NCBI RefSeq assembly: GCF_900637665.1 | Contig: NZ_LR134386.1 | Location: 5,262,501-5,326,500, forward strand | Direction: 5' to 3' | DNA: 64,000 bases | DNA from: Chryseobacterium nakagawai | GTDB taxonomy: Bacteria; Bacteroidota; Bacteroidia; Flavobacteriales; Weeksellaceae | Part shown: positions 26,733-36,531 of the stretch, in pieces | Layout: every line of letters begins with the position of its first letter | Numbering within the stretch: position 1 is the first letter of the stretch | The notes under the pieces: generated by a model | Told to the model about the DNA's origin: nothing | The model's input: the letters and a program-made list of their open reading frames with translations, nothing else | Databases searched by the model: none | Position numbers and translations under genes: made by a program

Positions 26733-29700
26733 ATGGAAACCCAAAAATATACTCCAACCAACAAGGTAAGAATCGTAACTGCTGCCTCTCTATTTGACGG
26801 ACATGATGCTGCGATCAATATTATGCGTCGTGTCATTCAGGGAACTGGATGTGAAGTGATTCACTTAGGACACGACAAATCAGCAGAGGAAGTTGTAAAC
26901 ACAGCGATCCAGGAAGATGCCAATGCGATTGCATTAACTTCATATCAAGGAGGGCACAATGAATATTTCAAATATATCTATGACCTTTTAAGAGAAAAAA
27001 ATTCACCGCAGATCAAAATTTTTGGTGGCGGTGGTGGTGTTATCCTTCCAGAAGAGATTAAAGACCTGATGTCTTATGGAATTGATAGAATCTATTCTCC
27101 GGATGATGGCCGTGAACTTGGCCTTCAGGGAATGATTGATGATTTGGTACACCGTTCAGATTTTGCAACAGGGAAAGATGTAACAGCCGATGATCTGGAC
27201 TTAATCAATTTTGAAAACTCAACAAGTATTGCCAGAATTATCTCTGCCGTTGAGAACTTTTCAGAAGAAAAACCTGAATTGGTAAAAGCAATTGATGAAA
27301 AATCAAAAGATTTAAATATTCCAATCATTGGGATTACAGGAACCGGAGGGGCTGGAAAATCATCTTTAACGGATGAATTGGTAAGACGTTTCCTACGTTC
27401 CAACACCGATAAAAAAATCGCAATTATTTCTATTGATCCTTCTAAAAAGAAGACCGGAGGAGCTCTTCTTGGAGACAGAATCCGTATGAATGCGATTAAT
27501 GATCCGAGAGTATACATGCGTTCAATGGCCACAAGAGAAAACAACGTTTCTGTTTCTCCATTTATCCATTCTGCATTAAATGTATTGAAACTGGCGCATC
27601 CGGATGTGATCATTCTTGAAACTTCAGGGATTGGACAATCAGGATCAGAGGTTTCTGATTTTGCAGATGTTTCTATGTATGTAATGACTCCTGAATATGG
27701 TGCTTCTACACAGCTGGAAAAAATTGACATGTTAGATTATGCTGATCTGGTGGCATTAAACAAATCCGACAAACGTGGGGCTCTTGACGCGCTTCAGGCG
27801 GTAAGAAAGCAGTTCCAGAGAAACCATCTTTTATGGGAAAGTCCATTGGAGGATATGCCTGTATATGCTACAAAAGCATCTCAGTTCAATGATCATGGAA
27901 CAACAGAACTTTACAACAGATTGGTTTCAAAAGTAAATGATAAATTTACTGACTTAGGACTTAAGACTTTCGTTGAACAGGAAATTACAGAGGAAGTAAC
28001 CATCATTCCACCCAAAAGAGTACGTTACCTTTCTGAAATTGTTGAAAACAACAAACAATATGATGCCAATGTTGAGAAACAAGCTGAATTAGCAAGAAAA
28101 TTATACCATATTGAAGGGGTAAAAAATATTATTTCTAATGAAGCTTTAGATATTGAATATCAAAAAGCAGAAAAAGAACTTCAGCAGGAAAATATTGATT
28201 TCCTGAAAACATGGGATGATACAAAAAAAGCTTTCCATGCAGAGTTTTATTCGTATTTTGTAAGAGGAAAAGAAATTAAAGTAGAAACTTCTACAGAATC
28301 TTTATCTCACCTAAGAATTCCAAAAATTGCTTTACCAAAATACAACGACTGGGGTGATCTGATTCAATGGAAAGGCCAGGAAAACCTTCCGGGAAGCTTC
28401 CCTTATACTGCCGGAATTTATCCGTTTAAAAGAACTGGTGAAGATCCAACAAGAATGTTTGCGGGAGAAGGTGGCCCGGAAAGAACTAACCGAAGATTTC
28501 ATTATGTATCTGCAGAAATGCCTGCAAAACGTTTATCCACGGCTTTTGACTCGGTAACTTTATACGGACAGGATCCAGCTTTACCGCCAGACATCTATGG
28601 TAAGATTGGTAATGCAGGGGTTTCCATTGCGACTTTGGATGATGCTAAAAAACTATATTCCGGATTTGACCTGGTAAATGCATTGACTTCAGTTTCCATG
28701 ACCATCAATGGTCCAGCTCCAATGCTATTGGCATTCTTCATGAACGCTGCCATTGACCAGAATGTTGAAAAGTACATTAAAGAAAATGGATTAGAATCTA
28801 AAGTTGAAGCCAAGCTTAAGGAAAAATTCGACGATAAAGGCTTAGAAAGACCAAAATATAAAGGTGAACTTCCTCCATCCAACAATGGATTAGGATTACA
28901 GCTTTTAGGATTAACAGGTGATGAAATTATTCCTGCCGATGTATATGCTGAAATCAAAGCTAAAACAATTGCTACGGTTCGTGGTACTGTTCAGGCTGAC
29001 ATTTTAAAAGAGGATCAGGCTCAGAATACCTGTATCTTTTCTACTGAATTTGCCCTAAGATTAATGGGTGATGTTCAGGAATATTTTATCAAGGAAAAAG
29101 TGAGAAACTTCTACTCTGTTTCTATTTCAGGATATCACATTGCTGAAGCAGGAGCTAATCCTGTGTCTCAGCTGGCATTTACATTGGCCAACGGTTTCAC
29201 TTATGTGGAATACTATCTGTCAAGAGGAATGGACATCAATGATTTTGCTCCGAACTTATCTTTCTTCTTCTCTAACGGTATTGACCCTGAATATTCAGTG
29301 ATCGGACGTGTAGCCAGAAGAATCTGGGCAAAAGCAATGAAACTGAAATATGGTGCAGATGAAAGAAGCCAGATGCTGAAATATCATATTCAGACTTCAG
29401 GACGTTCTCTTCACGCTCAGGAAATTGATTTCAACGATATCAGAACTACGCTTCAGGCGCTTTATGCGATCTATGATAACTGTAATTCACTTCACACGAA
29501 TGCTTATGATGAAGCCATCACGACTCCTACAGAGCAATCGGTAAGAAGAGCAATGGCGATTCAGCTGATTATCAACAAAGAATTAGGTTTAGCAAAGAAT
29601 GAAAACCCACTTCAGGGATCGTTCATCATTGAAGAACTGACTGATCTTGTAGAAGAAGCTGTTTATGCCGAATTCGATAGAATTACAGAAAGAGGAGGTG

Positions 29701-30080
29701 TTCTTGGTGCCATGGAAACGATGTACCAGCGTTCTAAGATCCAGGAAGAATCTATGCATTATGAATGGTTGAAGCACACCGGAGAATATCCAATCATTGG
29801 AGTGAACACATTCCTTGGAAAAGACGGTTCCCCAACCGTACTCCCGGGAGAGGTTATCCGTTCTACTGAAGAAGAAAAACAGGCACAGATTGAATCTCTT
29901 CACAATTTCCAGAAAGCTAATGAAGAAAAATCTGAAGAAGCGTTGAGAAAGCTTCAACATGCCGCTATCAACCAGCAGAACTTATTTGAAGTAATGATTG
30001 ATGCAGTTAAATTCTGCTCTTTGGGGCAAATCACCAATGCTTTATTTGAAGTGGGTGGTAAATACAGAAGAAATATGTAA
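26733..30080 (+). CDS. icmF: Fused isobutyryl-CoA mutase / methylmalonyl-CoA mutase family protein (IcmF)
   Basis: A 1115-residue cobalamin enzyme with its own chaperone GTPase. Order: B12-binding domain first (DGHDAAIN at 22-29; H24 would be the lower cobalt ligand), then a MeaB-like G domain (Walker A GTGGAGKS, 203-210; NKSD for guanine specificity), then the large substrate/radical TIM barrel ([29 protein letters not shown]) to the C-terminus. This order is that of IcmF, not of ordinary methylmalonyl-CoA mutase, where B12 binding is C-terminal. IcmF interconverts isobutyryl-CoA and n-butyryl-CoA, and some also pivalyl/isovaleryl-CoA; substrate choice is not decided here. Single gene with promoter motif and terminator. 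Confidence 0.93.
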   Translation: METQKYTPTNKVRIVTAASLFDGHDAAINIMRRVIQGTGCEVIHLGHDKSAEEVVNTAIQEDANAIALTSYQGGHNEYFKYIYDLLREKNSPQIKIFGGGGGVILPEEIKDLMSYGIDRIYSPDDGRELGLQGMIDDLVHRSDFATGKDVTADDLDLINFENSTSIARIISAVENFSEEKPELVKAIDEKSKDLNIPIIGITGTGGAGKSSLTDELVRRFLRSNTDKKIAIISIDPSKKKTGGALLGDRIRMNAINDPRVYMRSMATRENNVSVSPFIHSALNVLKLAHPDVIILETSGIGQSGSEVSDFADVSMYVMTPEYGASTQLEKIDMLDYADLVALNKSDKRGALDALQAVRKQFQRNHLLWESPLEDMPVYATKASQFNDHGTTELYNRLVSKVNDKFTDLGLKTFVEQEITEEVTIIPPKRVRYLSEIVENNKQYDANVEKQAELARKLYHIEGVKNIISNEALDIEYQKAEKELQQENIDFLKTWDDTKKAFHAEFYSYFVRGKEIKVETSTESLSHLRIPKIALPKYNDWGDLIQWKGQENLPGSFPYTAGIYPFKRTGEDPTRMFAGEGGPERTNRRFHYVSAEMPAKRLSTAFDSVTLYGQDPALPPDIYGKIGNAGVSIATLDDAKKLYSGFDLVNALTSVSMTINGPAPMLLAFFMNAAIDQNVEKYIKENGLESKVEAKLKEKFDDKGLERPKYKGELPPSNNGLGLQLLGLTGDEIIPADVYAEIKAKTIATVRGTVQADILKEDQAQNTCIFSTEFALRLMGDVQEYFIKEKVRNFYSVSISGYHIAEAGANPVSQLAFTLANGFTYVEYYLSRGMDINDFAPNLSFFFSNGIDPEYSVIGRVARRIWAKAMKLKYGADERSQMLKYHIQTSGRSLHAQEIDFNDIRTTLQALYAIYDNCNSLHTNAYDEAITTPTEQSVRRAMAIQLIINKELGLAKNENPLQGSFIIEELTDLVEEAVYAEFDRITERGGVLGAMETMYQRSKIQEESMHYEWLKHTGEYPIIGVNTFLGKDGSPTVLPGEVIRSTEEEKQAQIESLHNFQKANEEKSEEALRKLQHAAINQQNLFEVMIDAVKFCSLGQITNALFEVGGKYRRNM

Positions 30081-30110
30081 GTAGACCACTGACTACAAGA
30101 ACTATAAATT

Positions 30111-30143
30111 AAAAACCTCAAGGAATTTCTTTGAGGTTTTTTT
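30111..30143 (+). terminator. Terminator after icmF
   Basis: Stem AAAAACCTCAA/TTGAGGTTTTT followed by T-run. A TTG in its right arm (30131) opens a frame into the next gene but is not used as a start. Confidence 0.9.
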
Positions 30144-30172
30144 GTATTTTTAATCTGACAAAACTAATCCTC

Positions 30173-31054
30173 ATGAAAAAGGAATTTCAAATTAAAGAGC
30201 CTTGCTCTGCTGCCCGGGAAAATATGCAGGAGATTCCCGGTGGAAGCTTTTGTGATCTGTGTGCAAAGAAAGTATATGACCTTGAAAATACAACAGATGA
30301 TGAAATTAAGGAATTTTTAGAATCCAACACTTCTGTTTGTGGAAGAATCCAACCCCATCGATTATATATTCCGGAAGAAAAATCAGAAGTTCTATACCCT
30401 TTTTTTCAGCTGCCTTTTAGAAAAATTGCAGGAGGAATCTTTCTTTCTATTTTATTTACCTCAAACCTTAACGCACAAAAGCAGAAACGTGATACTTTAG
30501 AAGCTCGTGAGATTCAGGGAATGATTATGGTTGCCCACAGACCAAATGATGAGGGATTTGAGTATCCTGAATCAGTAATCACCAGAAATTTGAACATAAA
30601 GCCTTCAGGAAATACTGGAAACCTCATCGAATATCAGTTTATTACAATTCTTACTCCTTTTAAAAGGTTCAGATCCAGTTCTTTTTCAAAAAATCAGATC
30701 AATATTCCTGCAGAGAATGTCAGGATGAGCAATATATTCATTTTTGAAGGAACAGATTCTCAAAATGGAGTTCTGAATGACAACAAATCTTTTCTTCTGG
30801 TCAATAAGAGAAATATTAAGGAAGATGGAAGTCTGAATCTCAATCTGGACCAGGCAAAGAAGTTCTCTTTTAATCCTAAAAATAAAGACTTCATTTATTT
30901 TCTGGATGGAGAGGAGATCACCAAAAAAGAGTTTGAACAATACCAGCAAGAAAATAAGATCGACTCCTATTTTCTACCTGAAATCTATGCTGAGGAACTT
31001 TTGGGTGATGATTATTACTTTGAAAACGGAGCTATCGTATCCTATCGAAAATAA
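30173..31054 (+). CDS. Membrane-anchored protein with N-terminal cysteine-rich segment
   Basis: A 293-residue protein starting at the ATG 30173; an upstream TTG at 30131 is rejected because it lies in the icmF terminator. Residues 1-60 carry a cysteine-containing motif: EPCSAARENM, GGSFCDLCAKKVYDL and SVCGRIQ. This pattern (an early Cys, CDxCxKxVxDL and a later CGR) recurs in Bacteroidota envelope proteins of unknown role and could bind metal. A single membrane segment (about 82-98) follows, then a periplasmic or cytoplasmic C-terminal domain of some 190 residues that was not recognised, ending in EELLGDDYYFENGAIVSYRK. No operon partner is evident. Confidence 0.65.
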   Translation: MKKEFQIKEPCSAARENMQEIPGGSFCDLCAKKVYDLENTTDDEIKEFLESNTSVCGRIQPHRLYIPEEKSEVLYPFFQLPFRKIAGGIFLSILFTSNLNAQKQKRDTLEAREIQGMIMVAHRPNDEGFEYPESVITRNLNIKPSGNTGNLIEYQFITILTPFKRFRSSSFSKNQINIPAENVRMSNIFIFEGTDSQNGVLNDNKSFLLVNKRNIKEDGSLNLNLDQAKKFSFNPKNKDFIYFLDGEEITKKEFEQYQQENKIDSYFLPEIYAEELLGDDYYFENGAIVSYRK

Positions 31055-31087
31055 GCGTCTCCTCTAACCACCACTAAAACAATCATT

Positions 31088-31210
31088 ATGAAAAACTATT
31101 TAAAGAAGCTTTTTATTTTATGTACCGCCTGCTTATCTTATACTTGTTTTCATCATAAGTATTGTAAATTTGAAAAAAATACATTTTTAAAAATAGCTAA
31201 TGAAGCTTAA
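31088..31210 (+). CDS. Possible 40-residue signal-peptide-like ORF
   Basis: ATG 31088 to TAA 31208-31210 gives 40 residues beginning MKNYLKKLFILCTACLSYTC, a good signal or membrane segment with four cysteines, then a basic tail. It overlaps the start of the PP-loop gene by 11 bases in another frame, and the promoter motif of that gene lies inside it. It could be a real micropeptide, a decayed lipoprotein start, or chance. Confidence 0.25.
   Translation: MKNYLKKLFILCTACLSYTCFHHKYCKFEKNTFLKIANEA
31144..31172 (+). promoter_or_regulatory. Promoter of the PP-loop ATPase gene
   Basis: TTG (31144-31146), 18 bases, TAAATTTG (31165-31172): both Bacteroidota elements at good spacing, 28 bases before the ATG. 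Confidence 0.7.
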
Positions 31211-31910
31211 AGCCTTATTCAACTGGAGCAGCGGAAAAGATTCTGCATTAGCTCTTCACAAAACCTTACAGGAAAATCAATATGAAGTATGTACTCTATT
31301 AACCAGTATTAATAGAGAATTTCAAAGAATTTCCATGCATGGCGTTCATGTTCTTCTTTTGGAACAGCAAGCTTCCCTCTTGGGCATTCCCCTTACTAAA
31401 ATGGAACTTCCAAAAGAACCTTCAATGGAGGAATATCAGGAAATCATGAATACAACAATGGCAGAAATACAGGCTCAGGGTATTACCCATTCTATTTTTG
31501 GGGATATTTTTCTGGAAAATCTTCGCCAATACAGGGAAAAACAATTAAATATCATTGGGATGCAGGCTGTATTCCCTCTTTGGAAACAAAACACCTCCGA
31601 CCTTATCCGGGAATTTTTACATTTAGGATTTAAAACCATTGTCACCTGTGTGAATGGTACTTATCTGGATAAAAGCTTTGCTGGAAGAATCATTGACCAG
31701 CAATTTCTTGATGATCTCCCTGACAATGTAGATCCCTGTGGAGAAAATGGGGAATTTCATACGTTTACTTTTGATGGGCCTATTTTTAGAAGTCCCGTTC
31801 AATTTGAAATTGGAGAAACAGTAAAAAAAACGTACCCTAAACCGAAAACCAATCCGGAAGACGGGAATGAAGACTATATTTTCTGGTTCTGCGACCTGAT
31901 TCCAAAATAA
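31200..31910 (+). CDS. PP-loop ATP pyrophosphatase, Dph6-related (diphthine-ammonia ligase family)
   Basis: A 236-residue member of the adenine nucleotide alpha-hydrolase superfamily. The PP-loop SSGKDSALAL (9-18) starts the fold; the family-specific GVHVLLLEQQA, GITHSIFGDIFLENLR and CGENGEFHTFTFDGPIF (the Dph6 signature) are all present. In eukaryotes and archaea the family amidates diphthine on EF-2, but bacteria do not make diphthamide, so the substrate here is unknown. It has its own promoter and is followed by an inverted-repeat element shared with the convergent decarboxylase gene. Confidence 0.85.
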   Translation: MKLKALFNWSSGKDSALALHKTLQENQYEVCTLLTSINREFQRISMHGVHVLLLEQQASLLGIPLTKMELPKEPSMEEYQEIMNTTMAEIQAQGITHSIFGDIFLENLRQYREKQLNIIGMQAVFPLWKQNTSDLIREFLHLGFKTIVTCVNGTYLDKSFAGRIIDQQFLDDLPDNVDPCGENGEFHTFTFDGPIFRSPVQFEIGETVKKTYPKPKTNPEDGNEDYIFWFCDLIPK

Positions 31911-31925
31911 ATCAGCAATATTTTT

Positions 31926-32053
31926 GCCACGAATGCACGAATAAAAATGCTTAGAATACTTTGATTATTACCAATGGAGAATAATCATTAAATAACTCAG
32001 CAGGATACCTTAGCGATGAAAACACAATTAAAAAATTCGTGTATTCGTGGTAT
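31926..32053. repeat. 128-bp element with terminal inverted repeats (MITE/REP-like)
   Basis: Left end GCCACGAATGCACGAAT (31926-31942) pairs with right end ATTCGTGTATTCGTGG (32035-32050) with about two mismatches; each end also holds two CACGAAT/ATTCGTG units. It fills the gap between two convergent genes, with no ORF inside. The CACGAAT-type ends look like dispersed intergenic repeats seen in flavobacterial genomes (recollection, not checked). Confidence 0.55.
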
Positions 32054-32060
32054 TAAAAAT

Positions 32061-33470
32061 TTATTTTAACTGTGTAATGATACTGTTCATGGTTTCAAAG
32101 ATCAACTGAACATCTGTTTCTGTGGTTTTCCAGTTGACAAAAGCAGCTCTGATCCCTTTACGCTGATTATAGAAAGTGGGAGTCATAAAAACTTTTCCAG
32201 TACTATTCAGTATTTCAAGAAATCTCTCTACTTCATCCTGTTTTTTGTCATCTTTGAGGGTGAAGCATACTGTATTGAGGCGAACCGGGGCTAAGAGTTT
32301 AAAATCACTACTATTTTCAATCAGTCTTCCGAGGTTTCTGGCCAGCGAAACGTTATTTTCGACAATATCTTTATAACCTTCTTTTCCATAGGCCATTAAA
32401 GAAAACCATGCCGGAAGAGCTTTTAGTCGTCTTGAGTTCTCAGGAAGAAAATTTAAATAGCTGAAATTGTTCAATGGATCACCCAAATAAGGAGCATTTG
32501 AATTCTGAAAAGTTTCTATCTGCAAAATATTATATTGTTCTTTCACCAGAAATAGGGCATTTTCATAAGGAACATTCAGCCATTTATGACAGTCAATCGT
32601 AATACTGTCTGCATATTCCCAACCTTCTACAAGATGTTTATAGTGTTCGGAACAAGCTGCAAAACCTCCAAAAGCTGCATCAATGTGCCACCAGAACTTA
32701 TATTTTTCCTTTAATTTTTTGATCTCCATAAAATCATCAAAGTCCACAGTATTTACTGTTCCACCACTTGAAATCAGTATAAATGGTTCATGATTCAGTT
32801 TTAGGATATGTTCTTCCAGATCTTTAATAGAAATAGCTTCACGATCATTTCCATCTGTTTTAATTTTGATAATATTATTGCTGCCCATTCCTAAAAGAGA
32901 CAATGACTTTATGGACGATGAATGAGGAGTTGCTGTAAGCACTTTGATTGTTTCAGAAACGCCTTCTTTCGCAAAGTCTTTTCCTTTTTCTTTTCCTAAC
33001 CATTGGCGAGCAACTGCCAGACAGGTAAAATTAGACATCGTTGCTCCAGTTACAAAGCCACCTAAAAAATGTTTGGGAAGTTCCAACAATTCAAGAAGAA
33101 GTTTAATTGTTTCCATTTCTACATTCGCTGAAATATCACCCTGTCCTTTTGTTGATTGGGTATTTTGGTCATAGATGGTAGTCAGCCAATCTCCTGCAAT
33201 AGATGCTGGTGTAGAACCTCCAGTTACAAATCCCAGATATCTTGGTCCTGATGAAGCTACCATGATAGGTTCAAATCTTTCGTTGAAAATCTTTATGACC
33301 TCCTCTGTTCCATAACCATATTCCGGAAGATTCATTATTTCCGGTATAAGAGCGTTATTGATGGAGGTAGGTCTGTCTGACATGCTTTTCAGATATTCAG
33401 TTCCTTGCTTTTTTATAATGTCCAATAGATGGCTTATGTTCACTGAATCGTTATTCAAATGCTCTTTCAT
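32061..33470 (-). CDS. PLP-dependent amino-acid decarboxylase (group II)
   Basis: A 469-residue pyridoxal-phosphate enzyme of the aromatic-amino-acid/glutamate decarboxylase family. PLP contacts are clear: GFVTGATMSNFT (138-149), TPHSS (181-185), HIDAAFGG (262-269, D264 pairing with the PLP nitrogen) and the Schiff-base lysine in DCHKWLNVPY (K296). Cytoplasmic. The substrate cannot be fixed; annotations of relatives vary between aspartate aminotransferase family and tyrosine/DOPA or glutamate decarboxylases. Single gene with promoter motif upstream at 33497-33504 and the inverted-repeat element downstream. Confidence 0.88.
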   Translation of the reverse strand: MKEHLNNDSVNISHLLDIIKKQGTEYLKSMSDRPTSINNALIPEIMNLPEYGYGTEEVIKIFNERFEPIMVASSGPRYLGFVTGGSTPASIAGDWLTTIYDQNTQSTKGQGDISANVEMETIKLLLELLELPKHFLGGFVTGATMSNFTCLAVARQWLGKEKGKDFAKEGVSETIKVLTATPHSSSIKSLSLLGMGSNNIIKIKTDGNDREAISIKDLEEHILKLNHEPFILISSGGTVNTVDFDDFMEIKKLKEKYKFWWHIDAAFGGFAACSEHYKHLVEGWEYADSITIDCHKWLNVPYENALFLVKEQYNILQIETFQNSNAPYLGDPLNNFSYLNFLPENSRRLKALPAWFSLMAYGKEGYKDIVENNVSLARNLGRLIENSSDFKLLAPVRLNTVCFTLKDDKKQDEVERFLEILNSTGKVFMTPTFYNQRKGIRAAFVNWKTTETDVQLIFETMNSIITQLK

Positions 33471-33496
33471 GATTTAGGGATTAAATATAATCTGTT

Positions 33497-33504
33497 CAAA
33501 TGTA
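33497..33504 (-). promoter_or_regulatory. -7 promoter element for the decarboxylase (TACATTTG, minus strand)
   Basis: TAnnTTTG match about 26 bases upstream of the ATG at 33470. Confidence 0.5.
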
Positions 33505-33646
33505 TTGAATAGTCTTCAAAGAACCATTAAATGTACATTAATTACTTTAAATATCCCTTCTTAGCATGCATTTTGCATCTTACAACGCTCTTAAAAACTT
33601 TAGTATCTTTAAGAGTACCAATTTTAATTTCAAAAAATAAACACCC

Positions 33647-34753
33647 GTGATCAAAAATTTAATGTTCCTTCTTCCCTTTTGTTTTTTATTATCATGTAAA
33701 ACAGAAACCCCACCACCGCCTGTTGATAAAAAAGCCATTATTGATTCCACCATTACTGCTTTTCAGAAAACACTTTTGGAACAGCAGATTGATACTGTAT
33801 TCAAAAAATATCATTTCAACGGAAGCATTGCGATTTTCAAGGATTCCCTTCCTCTTTACAGAAAAGAAAACGGATATTCTGATTTTAAGAGAAAAGCTAA
33901 GATTAACAGTAATACCATCTTCGCCATAGGATCTGTAAGCAAACAATTCACTGCTGTTATGATATTACTTCAGATGGAACAGGGAAAATTAAATGTTACA
34001 GATAAAGTTTCCAAATATCTAAAGGAATTCCAAATCAAGGAATATGAAAATATTACGATTCATCAACTTCTGAACCATACTTCCGGACTGAATATGATGG
34101 GGGGAAAACTGATGTTTAAAAGTGGAACTGATTTCTATTACTCCAATGATGGATTTAATGCATTAGGGAAAATTGTAGAAACCGTATCCGGAAAATCATA
34201 CGATGACAATGCATTAGAACAGTTTAAAAAGGCAGGAATGACTCAATCTTCAACCGGAGATATTTTTAGAGGGTCTAATTTTGCATCAGCCTATCTTGGA
34301 AGCGCAAATAAATTTCAGGAAGTTCCCAATATGCCTAAAAGATTAGGTGGAAAAGAAATAGGAACTCCTGCCGGAGGAATTCTTTCTACCATTCAGGATC
34401 TTCATACATGGAATAATGCACTATATGGAGGAAAGCTTCTGAAACCGGAAACGCTTAAACTCTTTATGGCAAAAAGTGCAGAAAGACGCCATGCCATCTT
34501 TGGAAAAATGGGCTATGCCTATGGAATCATGTTGAACATTGGCAAGCCCAATTCTTATTTTCACAGTGGGTATGTAAAAGGCTCTCCTTCCCTGAATATC
34601 TACTATCCTGAAACAAAGACTTCAGTTATTATTCTATCTAATATTGCAGATGAAGAAAAAGGGAAAGGCATGATCTTCAAACCACATATTGAAGTAAAAA
34701 AGATTACCGATCATCTTGAAAACACTCTTACTCAGCTTAGATCAGGACACTAG
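33647..34753 (+). CDS. Serine hydrolase lipoprotein (class C beta-lactamase/esterase family)
   Basis: A 368-residue lipoprotein (LLSC17). The GTG at 33647 is kept because it supplies the basic n-region; the ATG five codons later would leave a poor signal. The penicillin-recognising fold is complete: SxxK SVSK (96-99, nucleophile S96), YSN (165-167) and HSG (306-308) replacing the KTG of true beta-lactamases. This combination fits esterase or D-Ala peptidase-like members rather than a resistance enzyme (inference). It would act in the periplasm. Its 3' end overlaps the convergent membrane gene by 17 bases. Confidence 0.85.
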   Translation: MIKNLMFLLPFCFLLSCKTETPPPPVDKKAIIDSTITAFQKTLLEQQIDTVFKKYHFNGSIAIFKDSLPLYRKENGYSDFKRKAKINSNTIFAIGSVSKQFTAVMILLQMEQGKLNVTDKVSKYLKEFQIKEYENITIHQLLNHTSGLNMMGGKLMFKSGTDFYYSNDGFNALGKIVETVSGKSYDDNALEQFKKAGMTQSSTGDIFRGSNFASAYLGSANKFQEVPNMPKRLGGKEIGTPAGGILSTIQDLHTWNNALYGGKLLKPETLKLFMAKSAERRHAIFGKMGYAYGIMLNIGKPNSYFHSGYVKGSPSLNIYYPETKTSVIILSNIADEEKGKGMIFKPHIEVKKITDHLENTLTQLRSGH

Positions 34754-35357
34754 TTTTTCGTGCCTTGTAATACAGAAGCTGAATTTTTACTGCCATAGCA
34801 TATGAAAAGAAAAATTTCATGATTCCACTTCCTACGACCATCATATTATCATAAAGAAAATAGACAGAGGTGAAAAGTACAATACCAGCCAAAGCATTCT
34901 TCAAGATCAAAGGGTGAAAGCTCAGTTGTACATAATGATACAGCCTCATTTTTCTGAAGATTATATTATAGGCTAAGAGTAAAATCATAGCTCCTATTAA
35001 TGCAATTTCGGAATACATAAATACATTTGATACACTCACAGTAAATATGAAGCTGAAAAGAATCAACGCAAAAACAAGAGCATACAACATAATATTTTTG
35101 AATCTTTTTTGAAGTATTTCTTTTTCAATTTTTGTAATCTTTCGGAATGAAAATAAATCTGCTTTTACAGCTTCCAACTCTTGCTTCCAGCTTATTTTTG
35201 TATTCTGAAAAGCCTCATCAAAGTTTGATTGCTGTTCTTCCATAAGTGTGGAAATCTGCTGAATAAAGTGGTCTTTAATTTCAATAAATAATTTGTGATT
35301 CAGCTTCTTTGACAAAAGATACTGCTGTATTTGTTTTTCCTGTGTAAGAGTAATCAT
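34737..35357 (-). CDS. Membrane protein of a PadR-controlled operon (second paralogue)
   Basis: A 206-residue protein. The soluble N-terminus EKQIQQYLLSKKLNHKLFIEIKDHFIQQI resembles the first 40 residues of its upstream neighbour, and both continue with F-D/E-D/E-AF ... SWK. Four hydrophobic helices follow (about 88-105, 110-130, 145-165 and 170-195). No catalytic motif seen. It is last in padR-membrane-membrane order, 42 bases after its paralogue, and overlaps the convergent serine hydrolase by 17 bases. Confidence 0.7.
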   Translation of the reverse strand: MITLTQEKQIQQYLLSKKLNHKLFIEIKDHFIQQISTLMEEQQSNFDEAFQNTKISWKQELEAVKADLFSFRKITKIEKEILQKRFKNIMLYALVFALILFSFIFTVSVSNVFMYSEIALIGAMILLLAYNIIFRKMRLYHYVQLSFHPLILKNALAGIVLFTSVYFLYDNMMVVGSGIMKFFFSYAMAVKIQLLYYKARKTSVLI

Positions 35358-35399
35358 ATAAAAATGGTTATTAGTTTTTAATTTTTTAAGTTAATATGT

Positions 35400-36128
35400 T
35401 TACTGACGATCAGTAGTAGGGGTAAGAAAATCATGCATTTTCAGCAGATTTTTTTTATGTTCATAAAAGTTAAGCAATGTAAAAATGACTCCGGTCTGCA
35501 ACAAAAAAGGGATCAGTAAAGTAATCATCATCATAAAATTAGCTGTATAATCCTGTTCTCTGAAAAACTGATAAGCATAATGTCCATCCCTCATTATCAT
35601 TTGAAGCATTGACAATGCACACAAAAACATTAATCCCATATTTTGCTGATACATTGTATATAGGCATTTACCTTTATATTTAAAATCCGGTTTCATATAT
35701 TGGCGGATTTTAAAATTCAGGACCCATACTGTTGCCAATGCTAATAAAAACATTCCGTTCAATCCTTTAAAAAGGATGCTGTAAATATTTGCAGTGTTGG
35801 CCAGGTAGATCAACAGGATATTAACGCCTAAAAACAAAAGCCCGATCAAAAAAGATTTCTTCAACAACCTGTTGTACTTTTCACGAATCACTTTTTTTGC
35901 AATTATTGGAATAGGTTCCCGAAAAAACATCCAATAATTTGTGGTGACAAATTCGCCTTTCCATGATTCCTTTACTCTGGAAAAAGCATCTTCAAAACTA
36001 AGATTTTCCTCCAGCTGCAGATCCATAATCTGATGGATCATATGATCCTTAATTTCTATCTGTATATCCAGTGAAAGATTCTGGGAAACAAGATAGTCTG
36101 TAATTTTGTTTTCCTGCAGGGTATTCAT
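35400..36128 (-). CDS. Membrane protein of a PadR-controlled operon (first paralogue)
   Basis: A 242-residue protein with an N-terminal helical segment (ENKITDYLVSQNLSLDIQIEIKDHMIHQI) shared with the next gene, then about six membrane helices. Its ATG overlaps the padR stop by one base (36128), so the pair is translationally coupled. In other bacteria PadR repressors often sit next to DUF1700-type or permease-like proteins which they control; this arrangement is alike, but no named family could be given. Confidence 0.7.
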   Translation of the reverse strand: MNTLQENKITDYLVSQNLSLDIQIEIKDHMIHQIMDLQLEENLSFEDAFSRVKESWKGEFVTTNYWMFFREPIPIIAKKVIREKYNRLLKKSFLIGLLFLGVNILLIYLANTANIYSILFKGLNGMFLLALATVWVLNFKIRQYMKPDFKYKGKCLYTMYQQNMGLMFLCALSMLQMIMRDGHYAYQFFREQDYTANFMMMITLLIPFLLQTGVIFTLLNFYEHKKNLLKMHDFLTPTTDRQ

Positions 36129-36451
36129 TATATACTAAATATAGATTGAAGATTTACCAGATAGCTTTTCATTTCGCTCTCCTGCTCTGCCTGTTGCTTT
36201 TTTCCTTTTTCAGTGAGCAGATAATATTTACGGTCCCTTCCGTTTATTTTCTGAATTTCTGAAGTAATCATTCCATCACCCTCTAGCTTATGCAGTAACG
36301 GATAAAGTGCTCCTTCTGTCATTTCGAGCTCACCTTGGGTAAGCTCCTTTGCTCTTTGAGTAATTTGGTAACCATACATTTTAACTTCTTTTGAAAGCAG
36401 CTTCAAAATAATGTTCTGTAAAGTACCTTTATAAAGACTGTTTTTTTTCAT
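36128..36451 (-). CDS. PadR family transcriptional regulator
   Basis: A 107-residue winged-helix repressor: KGTLQNIILKLLSKEVKMYGYQI (first helices), MTEGALYPLLHKLEGDGMI (recognition helix region), NGRDRKYYLLTEKGKK (wing), then a short dimerisation helix. Length is typical of the small PadR subgroup. It heads a three-gene operon with two membrane proteins and probably represses its own promoter at 36472-36479 until a membrane-active or phenolic ligand binds (inference from the family). Confidence 0.9.
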   Translation of the reverse strand: MKKNSLYKGTLQNIILKLLSKEVKMYGYQITQRAKELTQGELEMTEGALYPLLHKLEGDGMITSEIQKINGRDRKYYLLTEKGKKQQAEQESEMKSYLVNLQSIFSI

Positions 36452-36471
36452 GGTGTTGTTTCAATACATTG

Positions 36472-36479
36472 CAAATATA
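36472..36479 (-). promoter_or_regulatory. -7 promoter element of the padR operon (TATATTTG, minus strand)
   Basis: TAnnTTTG match about 20 bases upstream of the padR ATG. Confidence 0.55.
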
Positions 36480-36531
36480 TGCATAATTTTCTTATGTATT
36501 AAAATTTATTTTAATTTTTTTATTTTGCTTT

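Noticed and set aside
30131..30172. N-terminal extension of the cysteine-rich membrane protein from a TTG
   Set aside because: The TTG lies inside the icmF terminator stem.
33647..34753. Beta-lactamase resistance gene
   Set aside because: The third motif is HSG instead of KTG and the protein looks like a housekeeping esterase/peptidase lipoprotein.
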